In this document: positions 54,908 to 64,000 of the stretch, piece by piece
Layout of the letters: each line of letters begins with the position of its first letter
How positions within the stretch are numbered: position 1 is the stretch's first letter
Source: Xenophilus aerolatus
GTDB lineage: Bacteria; Pseudomonadota; Gammaproteobacteria; Burkholderiales; Burkholderiaceae_C
DNA length: 64,000 nt
Direction: 5' to 3'
Assembly (NCBI GenBank): GCA_030418545.1
Contig: QAIB01000007.1
Coordinates: forward strand, 113,501-177,500
Program-made: the position numbers and the translations under genes
The notes under the pieces: generated by a model
What the model saw: the letters and a program-made list of their open reading frames with translations, nothing else
Database searches by the model: none
Told to the model about the DNA's origin: nothing

Positions 54908-55812
54908 TCCGCCGCGTCTTCGCCGCGGGCGGGCGAGACCTTGAACCAGCGCACGGCGCCGCCCTTGGTGTGCAGCACGACGAAGTCGAAGCCGCCCACC
55001 GTGTGGCGCTCGCCGCGCTTGGGCACATGGCCCATCTCGTGCGCGATCAGGCCCCCGATGGTGTCGAAGTCCTCGCTGAGCTGCTCTTCGTCGAAGGTGA
55101 TGCCGAAGGCCTCTCCCACGCGCTCGATCGGCGTGTCGCCGCTCACGCGGTAGGTGTGGTCGGCCAAGCCGAAGATGTCGCCCTCGTCCTCGGCGATGTC
55201 GAACTCGTCCTCGATCTCGCCGACGATCTGCTCGAGCACGTCCTCGATGGTGATGAGGCCGGCCACGCGGCCGAATTCGTCGATGACCACGGCCAGGTGC
55301 TGGCGGTTGCCGCGGAACTCGCGCAGCAGGTCGTTCAGGCCCTTGCTCTCGGGCACGAAGGTCGCGGGCCGCAGCAGCGCGCGAATGTTCAGCTCGGGCG
55401 AACGCTGCAGCTTGAGCAGGTCCTTGGCGAGCAGGATGCCGATGATGTTTTCCTTGTCGCCCTCGTACACCGGGAAGCGCGAGTGCGCGGTGTCGATGAC
55501 CAGGTGCAGCAGCGCCTCGTAGGGGGCGTCGATGTCGACCAGGTCCATGCGGGGCGCGGCCACCATCACGTCGCCGGCCGTCATGTCGGCCATGCGCAGC
55601 ACGCCTTCGAGCATCACGCGGGACTCGGCGCCGATGACGTCGTTGTCTTCCGCGTCGGCCAGGGTTTCGATCAGCTCGTCCCGGGAGTCGGGCCCCGGGT
55701 TGATGAATTCGACGAGCTTCTGGAGAAAGCTGCGCTTGTCTTCGCGGGATGCGGAGGCGCGCTCAGGATGGGGGTCTGCCACTGCGGGAGGGCGGTAGTT
55801 GCGGAAGGACAA
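54904..55812 (-). CDS. corC: HlyC/CorC-family CBS-domain transporter-associated protein
   Basis: A 302-residue cytoplasmic protein: N-terminal linker, two CBS domains (about 70-190, with MVAAPRMDLVDIDA and HLAVVIDEFGRVAGLITIED) and a CorC/HlyC transporter-associated domain (about 210-290). Genes of this type precede lnt in Proteobacteria. The start is uncertain: TTG at 55812 (MSFRNYRPP) or GTG at 55782; neither has a convincing ribosome-binding site. The original link with magnesium/cobalt efflux is unproven in this group. Confidence 0.85.
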   Translation of the reverse strand: MSFRNYRPPAVADPHPERASASREDKRSFLQKLVEFINPGPDSRDELIETLADAEDNDVIGAESRVMLEGVLRMADMTAGDVMVAAPRMDLVDIDAPYEALLHLVIDTAHSRFPVYEGDKENIIGILLAKDLLKLQRSPELNIRALLRPATFVPESKGLNDLLREFRGNRQHLAVVIDEFGRVAGLITIEDVLEQIVGEIEDEFDIAEDEGDIFGLADHTYRVSGDTPIERVGEAFGITFDEEQLSEDFDTIGGLIAHEMGHVPKRGERHTVGGFDFVVLHTKGGAVRWFKVSPARGEDAAD

Positions 55813-55859
55813 GGATACCGGAAGCCCCGCGGCGCCGCGACCGCAGGCGGCGGGGGCGC

Positions 55860-56597
55860 TCAGGGCGACGTGCGGTCGCGTGCCTCGCGCACGCCGCTGC
55901 GCACTTCCTGCAGGCCGGCCAGGAGCGACCAGAACTGCTTGGCCCGGGCCTTGAGCTGGTAGTCGACCTGGGCGAAATGGTCGAGCGCGATTTCGTTCAT
56001 GCGGCTGTCGAAGGTGGCTTCGGGCAGCTTGAGGAAGGCCTCGGATTCGGAACCGCTGCGCTCGACCTTGGCGCCGGCGTTGCGGGCGATCTTGAGCATG
56101 GCGGTGTTCTCGCTCAGCGCATGGATGAAGAGCATGCCTACGCCTTCGTTGCGGGCCGCCACCACGGCGCGCTCGAACAGCCGCGCGCCATAGCCGCGGC
56201 CGCGCGCATGGGCCGACACCGAGACGCCGAATTCGGCGCAGTCGCGGTGCTGCTCGCCCGGCGCGAAGGCCAGGTGCGCCATCGCGATCAGGTCGAGGCG
56301 GCGGTTGTGGATGCCGAAGATCTCGTCGCGCTCGAAGTCGAGGTTCTCCACGTAGCGGCCGATCTGCTCGTCCGAGGCGGCATAGCCGAAACGCAGATAA
56401 CGGTCGCGCTCGGACAGCTCGAGCAGGTGCTTGAGGATGCGGCCGCGTTCGCGCGGGCCGATCGAGCGGATCGGCACCAGCACCGGCTGGGCAGGCCGCG
56501 GCGCCACCCCGCCGGCCGCGCGCGCCTCCACCACCGGCGGGCGCAGGAAGCTGCCGGCGCCGACGAGGGCTCGGGAAATGGCCAGAAAGGTACGCAT
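55860..56597 (-). CDS. GNAT-family N-acetyltransferase
   Basis: A 245-residue protein with a GNAT domain at about 45-195. The acetyl-CoA loop is seen in VSVSAHARGRGYGARLFERA (the R/Q-x-x-G-x-G/A form) and the flanking strand FGVSV. The first 40 residues are Ala/Pro-rich, and the last 45 form helices without a recognised domain. No substrate can be inferred. It lies upstream of the CorC-like gene on the same strand with a 47-bp gap. Confidence 0.82.
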   Translation of the reverse strand: MRTFLAISRALVGAGSFLRPPVVEARAAGGVAPRPAQPVLVPIRSIGPRERGRILKHLLELSERDRYLRFGYAASDEQIGRYVENLDFERDEIFGIHNRRLDLIAMAHLAFAPGEQHRDCAEFGVSVSAHARGRGYGARLFERAVVAARNEGVGMLFIHALSENTAMLKIARNAGAKVERSGSESEAFLKLPEATFDSRMNEIALDHFAQVDYQLKARAKQFWSLLAGLQEVRSGVREARDRTSP

Positions 56598-56798
56598 GGG
56601 GGGATTTTAGGGTTTTCCCTAATCATCCGTGGGGGCCGGGGACACTCTCGGGACAACTGTGGCCCGATTGGTGACGAATTGCCAGCCGGACGTGGCGCTG
56701 GCGCAACCGCGGGCCCCGGCCCAAGGCGGACTCGTCGGGCCACGCCGGCCGCCGCACAATGGCCGCCCCCACTGTCAGAAACCTGTTCGAGAGAGCCC

Positions 56799-57602
56799 AT
56801 GCACCGACGCCGCCTTGCCTCCACCCTGACCACCCCCCTCGCACTGGCGGCCCTGCTCCTGGCAGGCTGCGCCACTTCGGGCGGCCCGACTGCGCCCACG
56901 TCGCACCTCGATGCCGTTCAAAAGGCTGCGCAATTGCGCGTGTGCACGCCCGGCGACTACAAGCCCTTCAGCTTCCAGAAGCCCGACGGCAGCTACGAGG
57001 GCATCGACGTCGACCTGATGGCGGGCTTCAGCGGCAGCCTGGGCGCGAAGCCCGAGTGGGTGAAGACGACCTGGGCCAACCTGCTGCCGGACCTGGCGGC
57101 GGGCAAGTGCGACATCGCCGTCGGCGGGATCTCGGTGACGACCGAGCGCCAGAAGCGCGCCTTCTTCAGTGCGCCGTACATGGTCAACGGCAAGACGCCG
57201 ATCGTGCGTTGCGCCGACGTGCGCAAGTACCAGACCGTGGCCGACATCGACAAGCCGACGACGCGCGTGATCTTCAATCCCGGCGGCAGCAACGAACGCT
57301 TCGCGCGCGCCAACTTCAAGCAGGCGAAGCTGACGCTGCACGGCGAGAACATCACGATCTTCGACGAGGTGCTGGCGGGCCGCGCCGACGTGTTCGTCAC
57401 CGAGTCGGCCGAGGCCATCGTGCAGAGCCGGCTCAAGCCGGGGCTGTGCGCGGTGAACCCGGACAAACCGCTGCAGTACGGCGAGATGGCCTGGATGCTT
57501 CCGCGCGACGACGTGGCCTTCAAGGCCTATGTGGACCAGTGGCTGCACCTGCAGCAGGCCGGCGGCGAGTTCCAGCGCACGATGGACCGCTGGCTCAAGT
57601 GA
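56799..57602 (+). CDS. PheC-like solute-binding lipoprotein
   Basis: A 267-residue protein with a lipobox LLLAGC (lipidated Cys23) and an amino-acid-binding (SBP_bac_3) fold. LRVCTPGDYKPFSFQKPDGS, YEGIDVDLMA and VIFNPGGSNERFARANF closely resemble cyclohexadienyl dehydratase PheC, an enzyme derived from this binding-protein family that converts prephenate or arogenate. It stands alone, with no ABC permease or ATPase adjacent, which fits an enzyme as well as an orphan receptor. GAGAG precedes ATG at 56799. Confidence 0.83.
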   Translation: MHRRRLASTLTTPLALAALLLAGCATSGGPTAPTSHLDAVQKAAQLRVCTPGDYKPFSFQKPDGSYEGIDVDLMAGFSGSLGAKPEWVKTTWANLLPDLAAGKCDIAVGGISVTTERQKRAFFSAPYMVNGKTPIVRCADVRKYQTVADIDKPTTRVIFNPGGSNERFARANFKQAKLTLHGENITIFDEVLAGRADVFVTESAEAIVQSRLKPGLCAVNPDKPLQYGEMAWMLPRDDVAFKAYVDQWLHLQQAGGEFQRTMDRWLK

Positions 57603-57642
57603 GGCTGCACGCTGGCTGCGGCGCCGGCACGCGCCCCGGACC

Positions 57643-58533
57643 TCAGTCGGCGTCCAGCAAGGCCAGCGTCTCGCGTATCACGCGGAGGTCGAAAGCCATC
57701 TCGACGTGCGCCAGCCCGTGGACCGCACGGTTGTCGGCGCCGGGCAGCATGGCCGTGGGTGTGGGAAAGACGATGTTGTCGCAGTTGGAGTACCAGCAGG
57801 TGAAGCGCACCTGGCGCGCACTCTCCACATCCGCCGCCATGCGCTGGAGCCACTCGCCACCGATGCGCATCTCGCGGCCGTTGGTCGATCGGCCGAAGCG
57901 CGCCAGCCAGGTGCCGGCGTGCGGCGTGCCGAGCGTGACGATGCGATGCACTGCCCCGGCGCGCCCGTGCTCGCGCAGCCAGGCCCGCGCCGCGAGGCCC
58001 CCCATGCTGTGGCACACCAGCATCGGTGCCCGGCCCGTGGCGCCGCGCACGCGCTGCACGGCGGCTTCGATGGTGTCGACGTAGCGGTCGATCGAACCGA
58101 AGGGCGGCTCGAGGTTCACCGCCACAAAAGCGCGGCCCTCGCGTCGGAGCGTCCTCAGCCAGGGCGTCCAGAAGCCGCGGTTGCAGCAGAAGCCATGGAC
58201 GAAGACGATGCCCCGGCGTCGGTCGCCATGCGGCAGGTGGTCGGGCACGGCGTTGGCGCGGAAAGGCTGCCGCCAGCCGAACACGCGCACGGCCATCCGA
58301 CTCTCGGCCGCCCATGCGCGCAGCAGCGCCGCGAACCGGGGGCGCGGGGCGTGGCGGCGGTTGATGCACCAGCACGCTATGAATTCGATAGCTAGCCAAG
58401 CCGTATGGGCGAGCGCTGCGACCACGAGACCCATCAAGGCGAGAGCGGGCACGCGGCGCGCCCAATACGCACACCAGGCGGCAAGGAGCAAGGCGACGAC
58501 GAACAGCAACACGCGCTGGAGGCGGGCGATCAT
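57643..58533 (-). CDS. Membrane-anchored alpha/beta hydrolase (lipase-like)
   Basis: A 296-residue protein. Two hydrophobic spans lie at about 7-24 and 31-54; the second includes sequence encoded by an interspersed repeat. The hydrolase domain follows: oxyanion region GIVFVHGFCCNRGFWTPW, nucleophile elbow LVCHSMGGLAARAW and a catalytic His in VHGLAHVEMAF. The GFCCNRGFW form is typical of triacylglycerol-lipase-like proteins in Burkholderiales. Substrate unknown. It is convergent with the PheC-like gene. Confidence 0.85.
   Translation of the reverse strand: MIARLQRVLLFVVALLLAAWCAYWARRVPALALMGLVVAALAHTAWLAIEFIACWCINRRHAPRPRFAALLRAWAAESRMAVRVFGWRQPFRANAVPDHLPHGDRRRGIVFVHGFCCNRGFWTPWLRTLRREGRAFVAVNLEPPFGSIDRYVDTIEAAVQRVRGATGRAPMLVCHSMGGLAARAWLREHGRAGAVHRIVTLGTPHAGTWLARFGRSTNGREMRIGGEWLQRMAADVESARQVRFTCWYSNCDNIVFPTPTAMLPGADNRAVHGLAHVEMAFDLRVIRETLALLDAD
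58376..58419 (+). repeat. GATAGCT-type interspersed repeat, copy f (inside a coding region)
   Basis: GCTATGAATTCGATAGCTAG followed by CCAAGCCGTATGGGCGAGCGCTGC. It matches copy b (GCTATGTTTTCGATAGCTGCTCGC...GGGCGGGCGCTGC). It lies fully within the hydrolase gene and encodes residues about 39-53 on the minus strand (AHTAWLAIEFIA), part of a hydrophobic span. Confidence 0.7.
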
Positions 58534-58650
58534 GCGGCCACTATCGCACGCGCGACAGCCGCTGCGCGCGCCCTAGGACAAGCCCCGGGACGGCTGCGGC
58601 GGTGCCGCATCCACAATGCGCGCCACCCAGGAGAGAGACCGGAGAAACGC

Positions 58651-60360
58651 ATGCTGCCGTCAGCGCTGAAGAACTACCCCGAGGGCGTGCCCCACGACGT
58701 CCACCCCGAGCAGTACCGCTCGCTGGGCCAGATGTTCGAGGAGGCCTTCCAGCGCCATGGAGAACAGCCGTTTTCCGTCTGCATGGAGCGCTGGATGTCG
58801 TACCACGAGCTGGACGCGCAGTCGCGCACGCTGGGCGCGTGGTTGCAGTCGCTGGGCCTGGAACCCGGCGCGCGGGTGGCGATCATGCTGCCCAACATCC
58901 CGCAGTTCGCCGTGACGATGGTGGGCGTGCTGCGCGCGGGCTACACCTGCGTCAACGTCAACCCGCTGTACACGGCGCGCGAGCTCGAACACCAGCTCAA
59001 CGACTCGGGCGCGACGGCAATCGTCATTCTCGAGAATTTCGCGGCCACGCTGGAGCAGGTGATTGCGAAGACCGCAGTGCGCCACGTGCTGGTGACGGCC
59101 ATGGGGGACCAGCTTGGCGGCATGTACGGCGCATGGATCACGACGGCCGTTCGACACATCGCGAAGATGGTGCCTCCCTTCAAGCTGCCCGTGGGTGGCG
59201 GGCGCACGGTCACGCCGTGGCCCAAGGCCATGGCGGCCGGACACAGCCGGCCGCTCGCACCCGACACGTCGACGCTCGATTCCATCGCCTTCCTGCAGTA
59301 CACCGGCGGAACGACCGGCCGCTCGAAGGGTGCGGTGCTCACACACCGCAACATCGTGGCGGCCACGCTGCAGGCCGAAGCCTGGTTCACGCCCGCGCTT
59401 GCGCGTGCCGGCGATCTGTCGAAGGTCAACAGCATCGCCGCGCTCCCGCTGTATCACATCTTCGCCCTGACCTTGTCGCTGCTGGCGATCCGTCAGGGCT
59501 CGCACCTGACGCTGATCCCCAACCCGCGCGACATCGGCAAGTTCATCGCCGTGTTGAAGAAGCGCCCCTTCCACATGCTGCCGGCCGTGAACACGCTCTT
59601 CAACGGGCTGCTCATGCACCCCGAGTTCAAGACGGTGGACTTCTCCAGCCTTTTCGTCTCGCAGGCGGGCGGCATGGCGGCTTCCGAAGGCACGGCGAAA
59701 CGGTGGATGGAGGTGACGGGCTGCCCCATGATCGAAGGTTGGGGCATGAGCGAGACCTGCGCGATCGGCACCAACAACCCGGTGATGAACACCAGCTTCA
59801 CCGGCACCATCGGCCTGCCCCTGCCGGGCATCGACATCGCGATCAAGGACGACGAGGGCCACACGCTTCCCTTCGGCGAGCCGGGGGAGCTGTGCATCAA
59901 GGGGCCGAACGTGATGGCCGGCTACTACAAGCAGCCGGGCGAGACCGCCGCCGCATTCACGGCCGACGGCTTCATGCGAACGGGCGATATCGCCGTCATG
60001 CAGGAAGACGGCTATTCGCGGATCGTCGACCGCAAGAAGGACATGATCCTCGTGAGCGGCTTCAACGTTTTCCCGAACGAACTGGAGAACGTCATCTCTC
60101 TGTGCCCAGGCGTCGTGGAATGCGCGGCCGTGGGCGTGCCGGACGAGAAGCAAGGCGAGGCGATCAAGGTCTTCGTGGTACGCAAGGATGCGAGCCTCAG
60201 CGAGGACACGGTGATGCGCTTCTGCCAGGACCAGCTGACGGGCTACAAGCGGCCGAAGTACATCGAGTTCCGTGAATCGCTGCCCAAGACCAACGTGGGC
60301 AAGATCCTGCGGCGCGAGTTGCGGGCAGCGGCTCCAGCGGCCGGTGTCCAGGCACATTGA
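58651..60360 (+). CDS. fadD: Long-chain fatty-acid-CoA ligase
   Basis: A 569-residue ANL-superfamily enzyme that activates long-chain fatty acids. Phosphate loop QYTGGTTGRSKGAVLTH, A5 motif GWGMSETCAIG, and the fatty-acid-ligase signature region GYSRIVDRKKDMILVSGFNV with FPNELENV; the C-terminal catalytic lysine is in LPKTNVGKILRRELR. Length and motifs fit FadD. GGAGAAACGC precedes ATG at 58651. The next gene overlaps its stop codon, so they form a two-gene unit. Confidence 0.93.
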   Translation: MLPSALKNYPEGVPHDVHPEQYRSLGQMFEEAFQRHGEQPFSVCMERWMSYHELDAQSRTLGAWLQSLGLEPGARVAIMLPNIPQFAVTMVGVLRAGYTCVNVNPLYTARELEHQLNDSGATAIVILENFAATLEQVIAKTAVRHVLVTAMGDQLGGMYGAWITTAVRHIAKMVPPFKLPVGGGRTVTPWPKAMAAGHSRPLAPDTSTLDSIAFLQYTGGTTGRSKGAVLTHRNIVAATLQAEAWFTPALARAGDLSKVNSIAALPLYHIFALTLSLLAIRQGSHLTLIPNPRDIGKFIAVLKKRPFHMLPAVNTLFNGLLMHPEFKTVDFSSLFVSQAGGMAASEGTAKRWMEVTGCPMIEGWGMSETCAIGTNNPVMNTSFTGTIGLPLPGIDIAIKDDEGHTLPFGEPGELCIKGPNVMAGYYKQPGETAAAFTADGFMRTGDIAVMQEDGYSRIVDRKKDMILVSGFNVFPNELENVISLCPGVVECAAVGVPDEKQGEAIKVFVVRKDASLSEDTVMRFCQDQLTGYKRPKYIEFRESLPKTNVGKILRRELRAAAPAAGVQAH

Positions 60361-61280
60361 CTGCGGCCGCGCTTCCTCCCGGGCTGACCGTGTTCGAACG
60401 GGGCTGGCTCTCGTCGAACAATGTCCTTCTGCGAGGCGACGCCGGCCCGACGACCTTGGTCGACAGTGGGTACTTCACCCACGCCGGCCAGACGCTGGCA
60501 CTTGTCGACAAGGTCTTGCAGGGCGACTCCCTCGATCTGCTCATCAACACCCACCTTCACAGCGACCATTGCGGCGGAAATGCCGCGCTGCAGGCGCACT
60601 ACCCGGCGCTGCAGACCGTCATTCCGCCCGGAGAAGCCGAAGCAGTCGCGCGTTGGGACGAGGGCGCGCTCAGCTTCGAAGGGACGGGGCAGCACTGTCC
60701 GCGCTTCCGTCACGATCGCCTGCTCACCCCCGGCACCGACGTGGCCCTTGGCGGCCAGCGCTGGCAAGTGCATGCCGCGCCGGGCCATGACCCCCATTCG
60801 CTCATTCTGTTCGAGCCCCGAACACAAGCCCTGATTTCGGCCGATGCGCTGTGGCAGAGCGGTTTCGGTGTCGTCTTTCCCGAACTGGTCGGCGAGCCCG
60901 GCTTCGACCAGGTCGCGGCGACTTTCGATTTGATCGAGCGCCTCGCGCCGCGCGTCGTGATTCCGGGGCATGGCCCCGTGTTCCACGACGCTGCGAGCGC
61001 CCTTCACGTCGCGCGGGGACGGCTCGAGCGTCAAGCCAAAGCGCCCGAAAAGCACGCTTGGCATGCCATGAAAGTGCTGCTGAAGTTCAAGCTTCTGGAA
61101 CTCGGCCAGGCCGATCGGAGCGCGTTGCGCCACTGGTTCGGCGCAACGCCCTACATGGCGCTCGTTCAGCAGCGATATTTCAACGGCACGACGCCATCGT
61201 GCATGTTCGACCAGCTGGTTGACGAGCTCACGCAGTCTGGCGCCGTCAAGACAGAAGATGGCCGCTTGACGAACAGCTGA
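60357..61280 (+). CDS. Metallo-beta-lactamase-fold hydrolase, TTG start overlapping fadD
   Basis: A 307-residue MBL-fold protein: THLHSDHCGGN carries the first metal set, APGHDPHSL the next His, LISADALW the bridging Asp, and VIPGHGPVF the last His. The start is TTG at 60357, overlapping the fadD stop (TTGA), so expression depends on fadD translation. This suggests a role with acyl-CoA, for example thioester hydrolysis; that is inference. It is the last protein gene before the rRNA operon. Confidence 0.87.
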   Translation: MTAAALPPGLTVFERGWLSSNNVLLRGDAGPTTLVDSGYFTHAGQTLALVDKVLQGDSLDLLINTHLHSDHCGGNAALQAHYPALQTVIPPGEAEAVARWDEGALSFEGTGQHCPRFRHDRLLTPGTDVALGGQRWQVHAAPGHDPHSLILFEPRTQALISADALWQSGFGVVFPELVGEPGFDQVAATFDLIERLAPRVVIPGHGPVFHDAASALHVARGRLERQAKAPEKHAWHAMKVLLKFKLLELGQADRSALRHWFGATPYMALVQQRYFNGTTPSCMFDQLVDELTQSGAVKTEDGRLTNS

Positions 61281-61331
61281 AATCGCCGGCTTAGGGGTGG
61301 GGTTGCGTTTGCGTTCGCGACGCGCGCAAGC

Positions 61332-61368
61332 AAAAACCCCCAACCAGGCGATCTGATTGGGGGTTCTT
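61332..61368 (-). terminator. Rho-independent terminator of the rRNA operon
   Basis: On the minus strand AAGAACCCCCAATCAG...CTGGTTGGGGGTTTTTG forms a stem of about eight G-C/A-T pairs followed by TTTTT. It lies just after the 5S gene. On the plus strand the same stem lacks a good T-run, but it may also stop transcripts from the metallo-hydrolase gene. Confidence 0.85.
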
Positions 61369-61379
61369 GGGCTGTAAGA

Positions 61380-61493
61380 GCCTGACGATGACCTACTTTC
61401 ACACGGGAACCCGCACTATCATCGGCGCTGAGTCGTTTCACTGTCCTGTTCGGGATGGGAAGGAGTGGGACCAACTCGCTATGGTCATCAGGC
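61380..61493 (-). rRNA. rrf: 5S ribosomal RNA
   Basis: About 113 nt on the minus strand, beginning GCCTGATGACCATAGCGAGT with the conserved GGTCCCACTCCTTCCCATCCCGAACAGGACAGTGAAACG core and ending GAAAGTAGGTCATCGTCAGGC, whose ends pair (GCCTGA with TCAGGC). It follows the 23S gene after a spacer of about 115 bp that has no tRNA. Confidence 0.95.
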
Positions 61494-61608
61494 ATAACTT
61501 GTTGCCGACTTGACTGGGTCAAGACGACGAATTCATAGAGCAAATCAGCTTATTTGTTTTGACTGCGTCACTTGGCATAACGACCTTGATCGACTGATCA
61601 AAGTTATA

Positions 61609-64000
<2,392 letters not shown>

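Noticed and set aside
61494..61608. Possible tRNA between 23S and 5S
   Set aside because: The 115-bp spacer has no cloverleaf, T-loop GTTCGA or acceptor pairing that I can see.

Overview
The window is GC-rich, gene-dense chromosomal DNA from a betaproteobacterium of the Comamonadaceae, most probably Variovorax or a close relative. This rests on gene content (leucine degradation genes, Bug-type tripartite-tricarboxylate receptor, LysR/AraC-rich catabolic units), on the housekeeping line corC-lnt ... glyQ-glyS-gmhB-plsC-metallopeptidase that is typical of Burkholderiales, on interspersed short repeats built around GATAGCT that are common in this family, and on the sequence of the rRNA operon at the right end. 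No phage, transposase, integron or CRISPR array is visible.

Layout. 1-4.4 kb: leucine/isovalerate degradation on the minus strand (start of methylcrotonoyl-CoA carboxylase beta, an acyl-CoA synthetase, isovaleryl-CoA dehydrogenase) with a divergent AraC-type regulator. 4.4-9.7 kb: small proteins followed by a tight minus-strand cluster of six genes, three of which encode one paralogous family and one a Pro/Arg-rich protein with a degenerate glycosidase-like domain; this is the best candidate for an undescribed system. 9.9-18.8 kb: HAD phosphatase, DedA-rhodanese fusion, DUF3047 protein, YchJ-like protein, trypsin/PDZ protease, thiC with a TPP riboswitch, a LuxR-type regulator and an exported amidase. 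19.0-23.6 kb: LysR regulator divergent from a receptor, FAD oxidoreductase and shikimate-dehydrogenase-like gene set. 23.7-29.5 kb: minus-strand acyl-CoA dehydrogenase, flavin-binding protein, M20 peptidase, thiolase, carbonic anhydrase and a LiuR-like MerR regulator beside a perfect 20-bp palindromic operator. 29.7-35.3 kb: metallo-hydrolase, leucine-rich-repeat protein kinase, SDR, LysR and an FMN-dependent 2-hydroxy-acid dehydrogenase.

35.3-40.7 kb (metallopeptidase, plsC, gmhB, glyS, glyQ) and 53.4-55.8 kb (lnt, corC) look like two halves of one conserved housekeeping line, separated here by about 12.6 kb of plus-strand-dominated accessory genes: a lipid-phosphate trio (diacylglycerol-kinase-like, metallophosphoesterase, PAP2), a periplasmic asparaginase, a TetR regulator, and a seven-gene operon joining a SsuABC-type importer to a flavodoxin-like reductase, a cytosine-deaminase-like amidohydrolase, a creatininase-family hydrolase and an FAD-linked oxidase. 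That operon reads as uptake and breakdown of an unidentified nitrogen heterocycle.

55.9-61.3 kb carries an acetyltransferase, a PheC-like solute-binding lipoprotein, a membrane-anchored alpha/beta hydrolase, a long-chain acyl-CoA ligase and an overlapping metallo-beta-lactamase-fold gene. The window ends in an rRNA operon read on the minus strand: terminator, 5S, and about 2.4 kb of the 23S gene, whose 5' part lies outside.

Two interspersed repeat families run through the window: a roughly 122-bp imperfect palindrome made of GCGAAGG units (four copies, all beside leucine/acyl-CoA genes) and a shorter GATAGCT-type element (six copies, two of them inside coding sequences).
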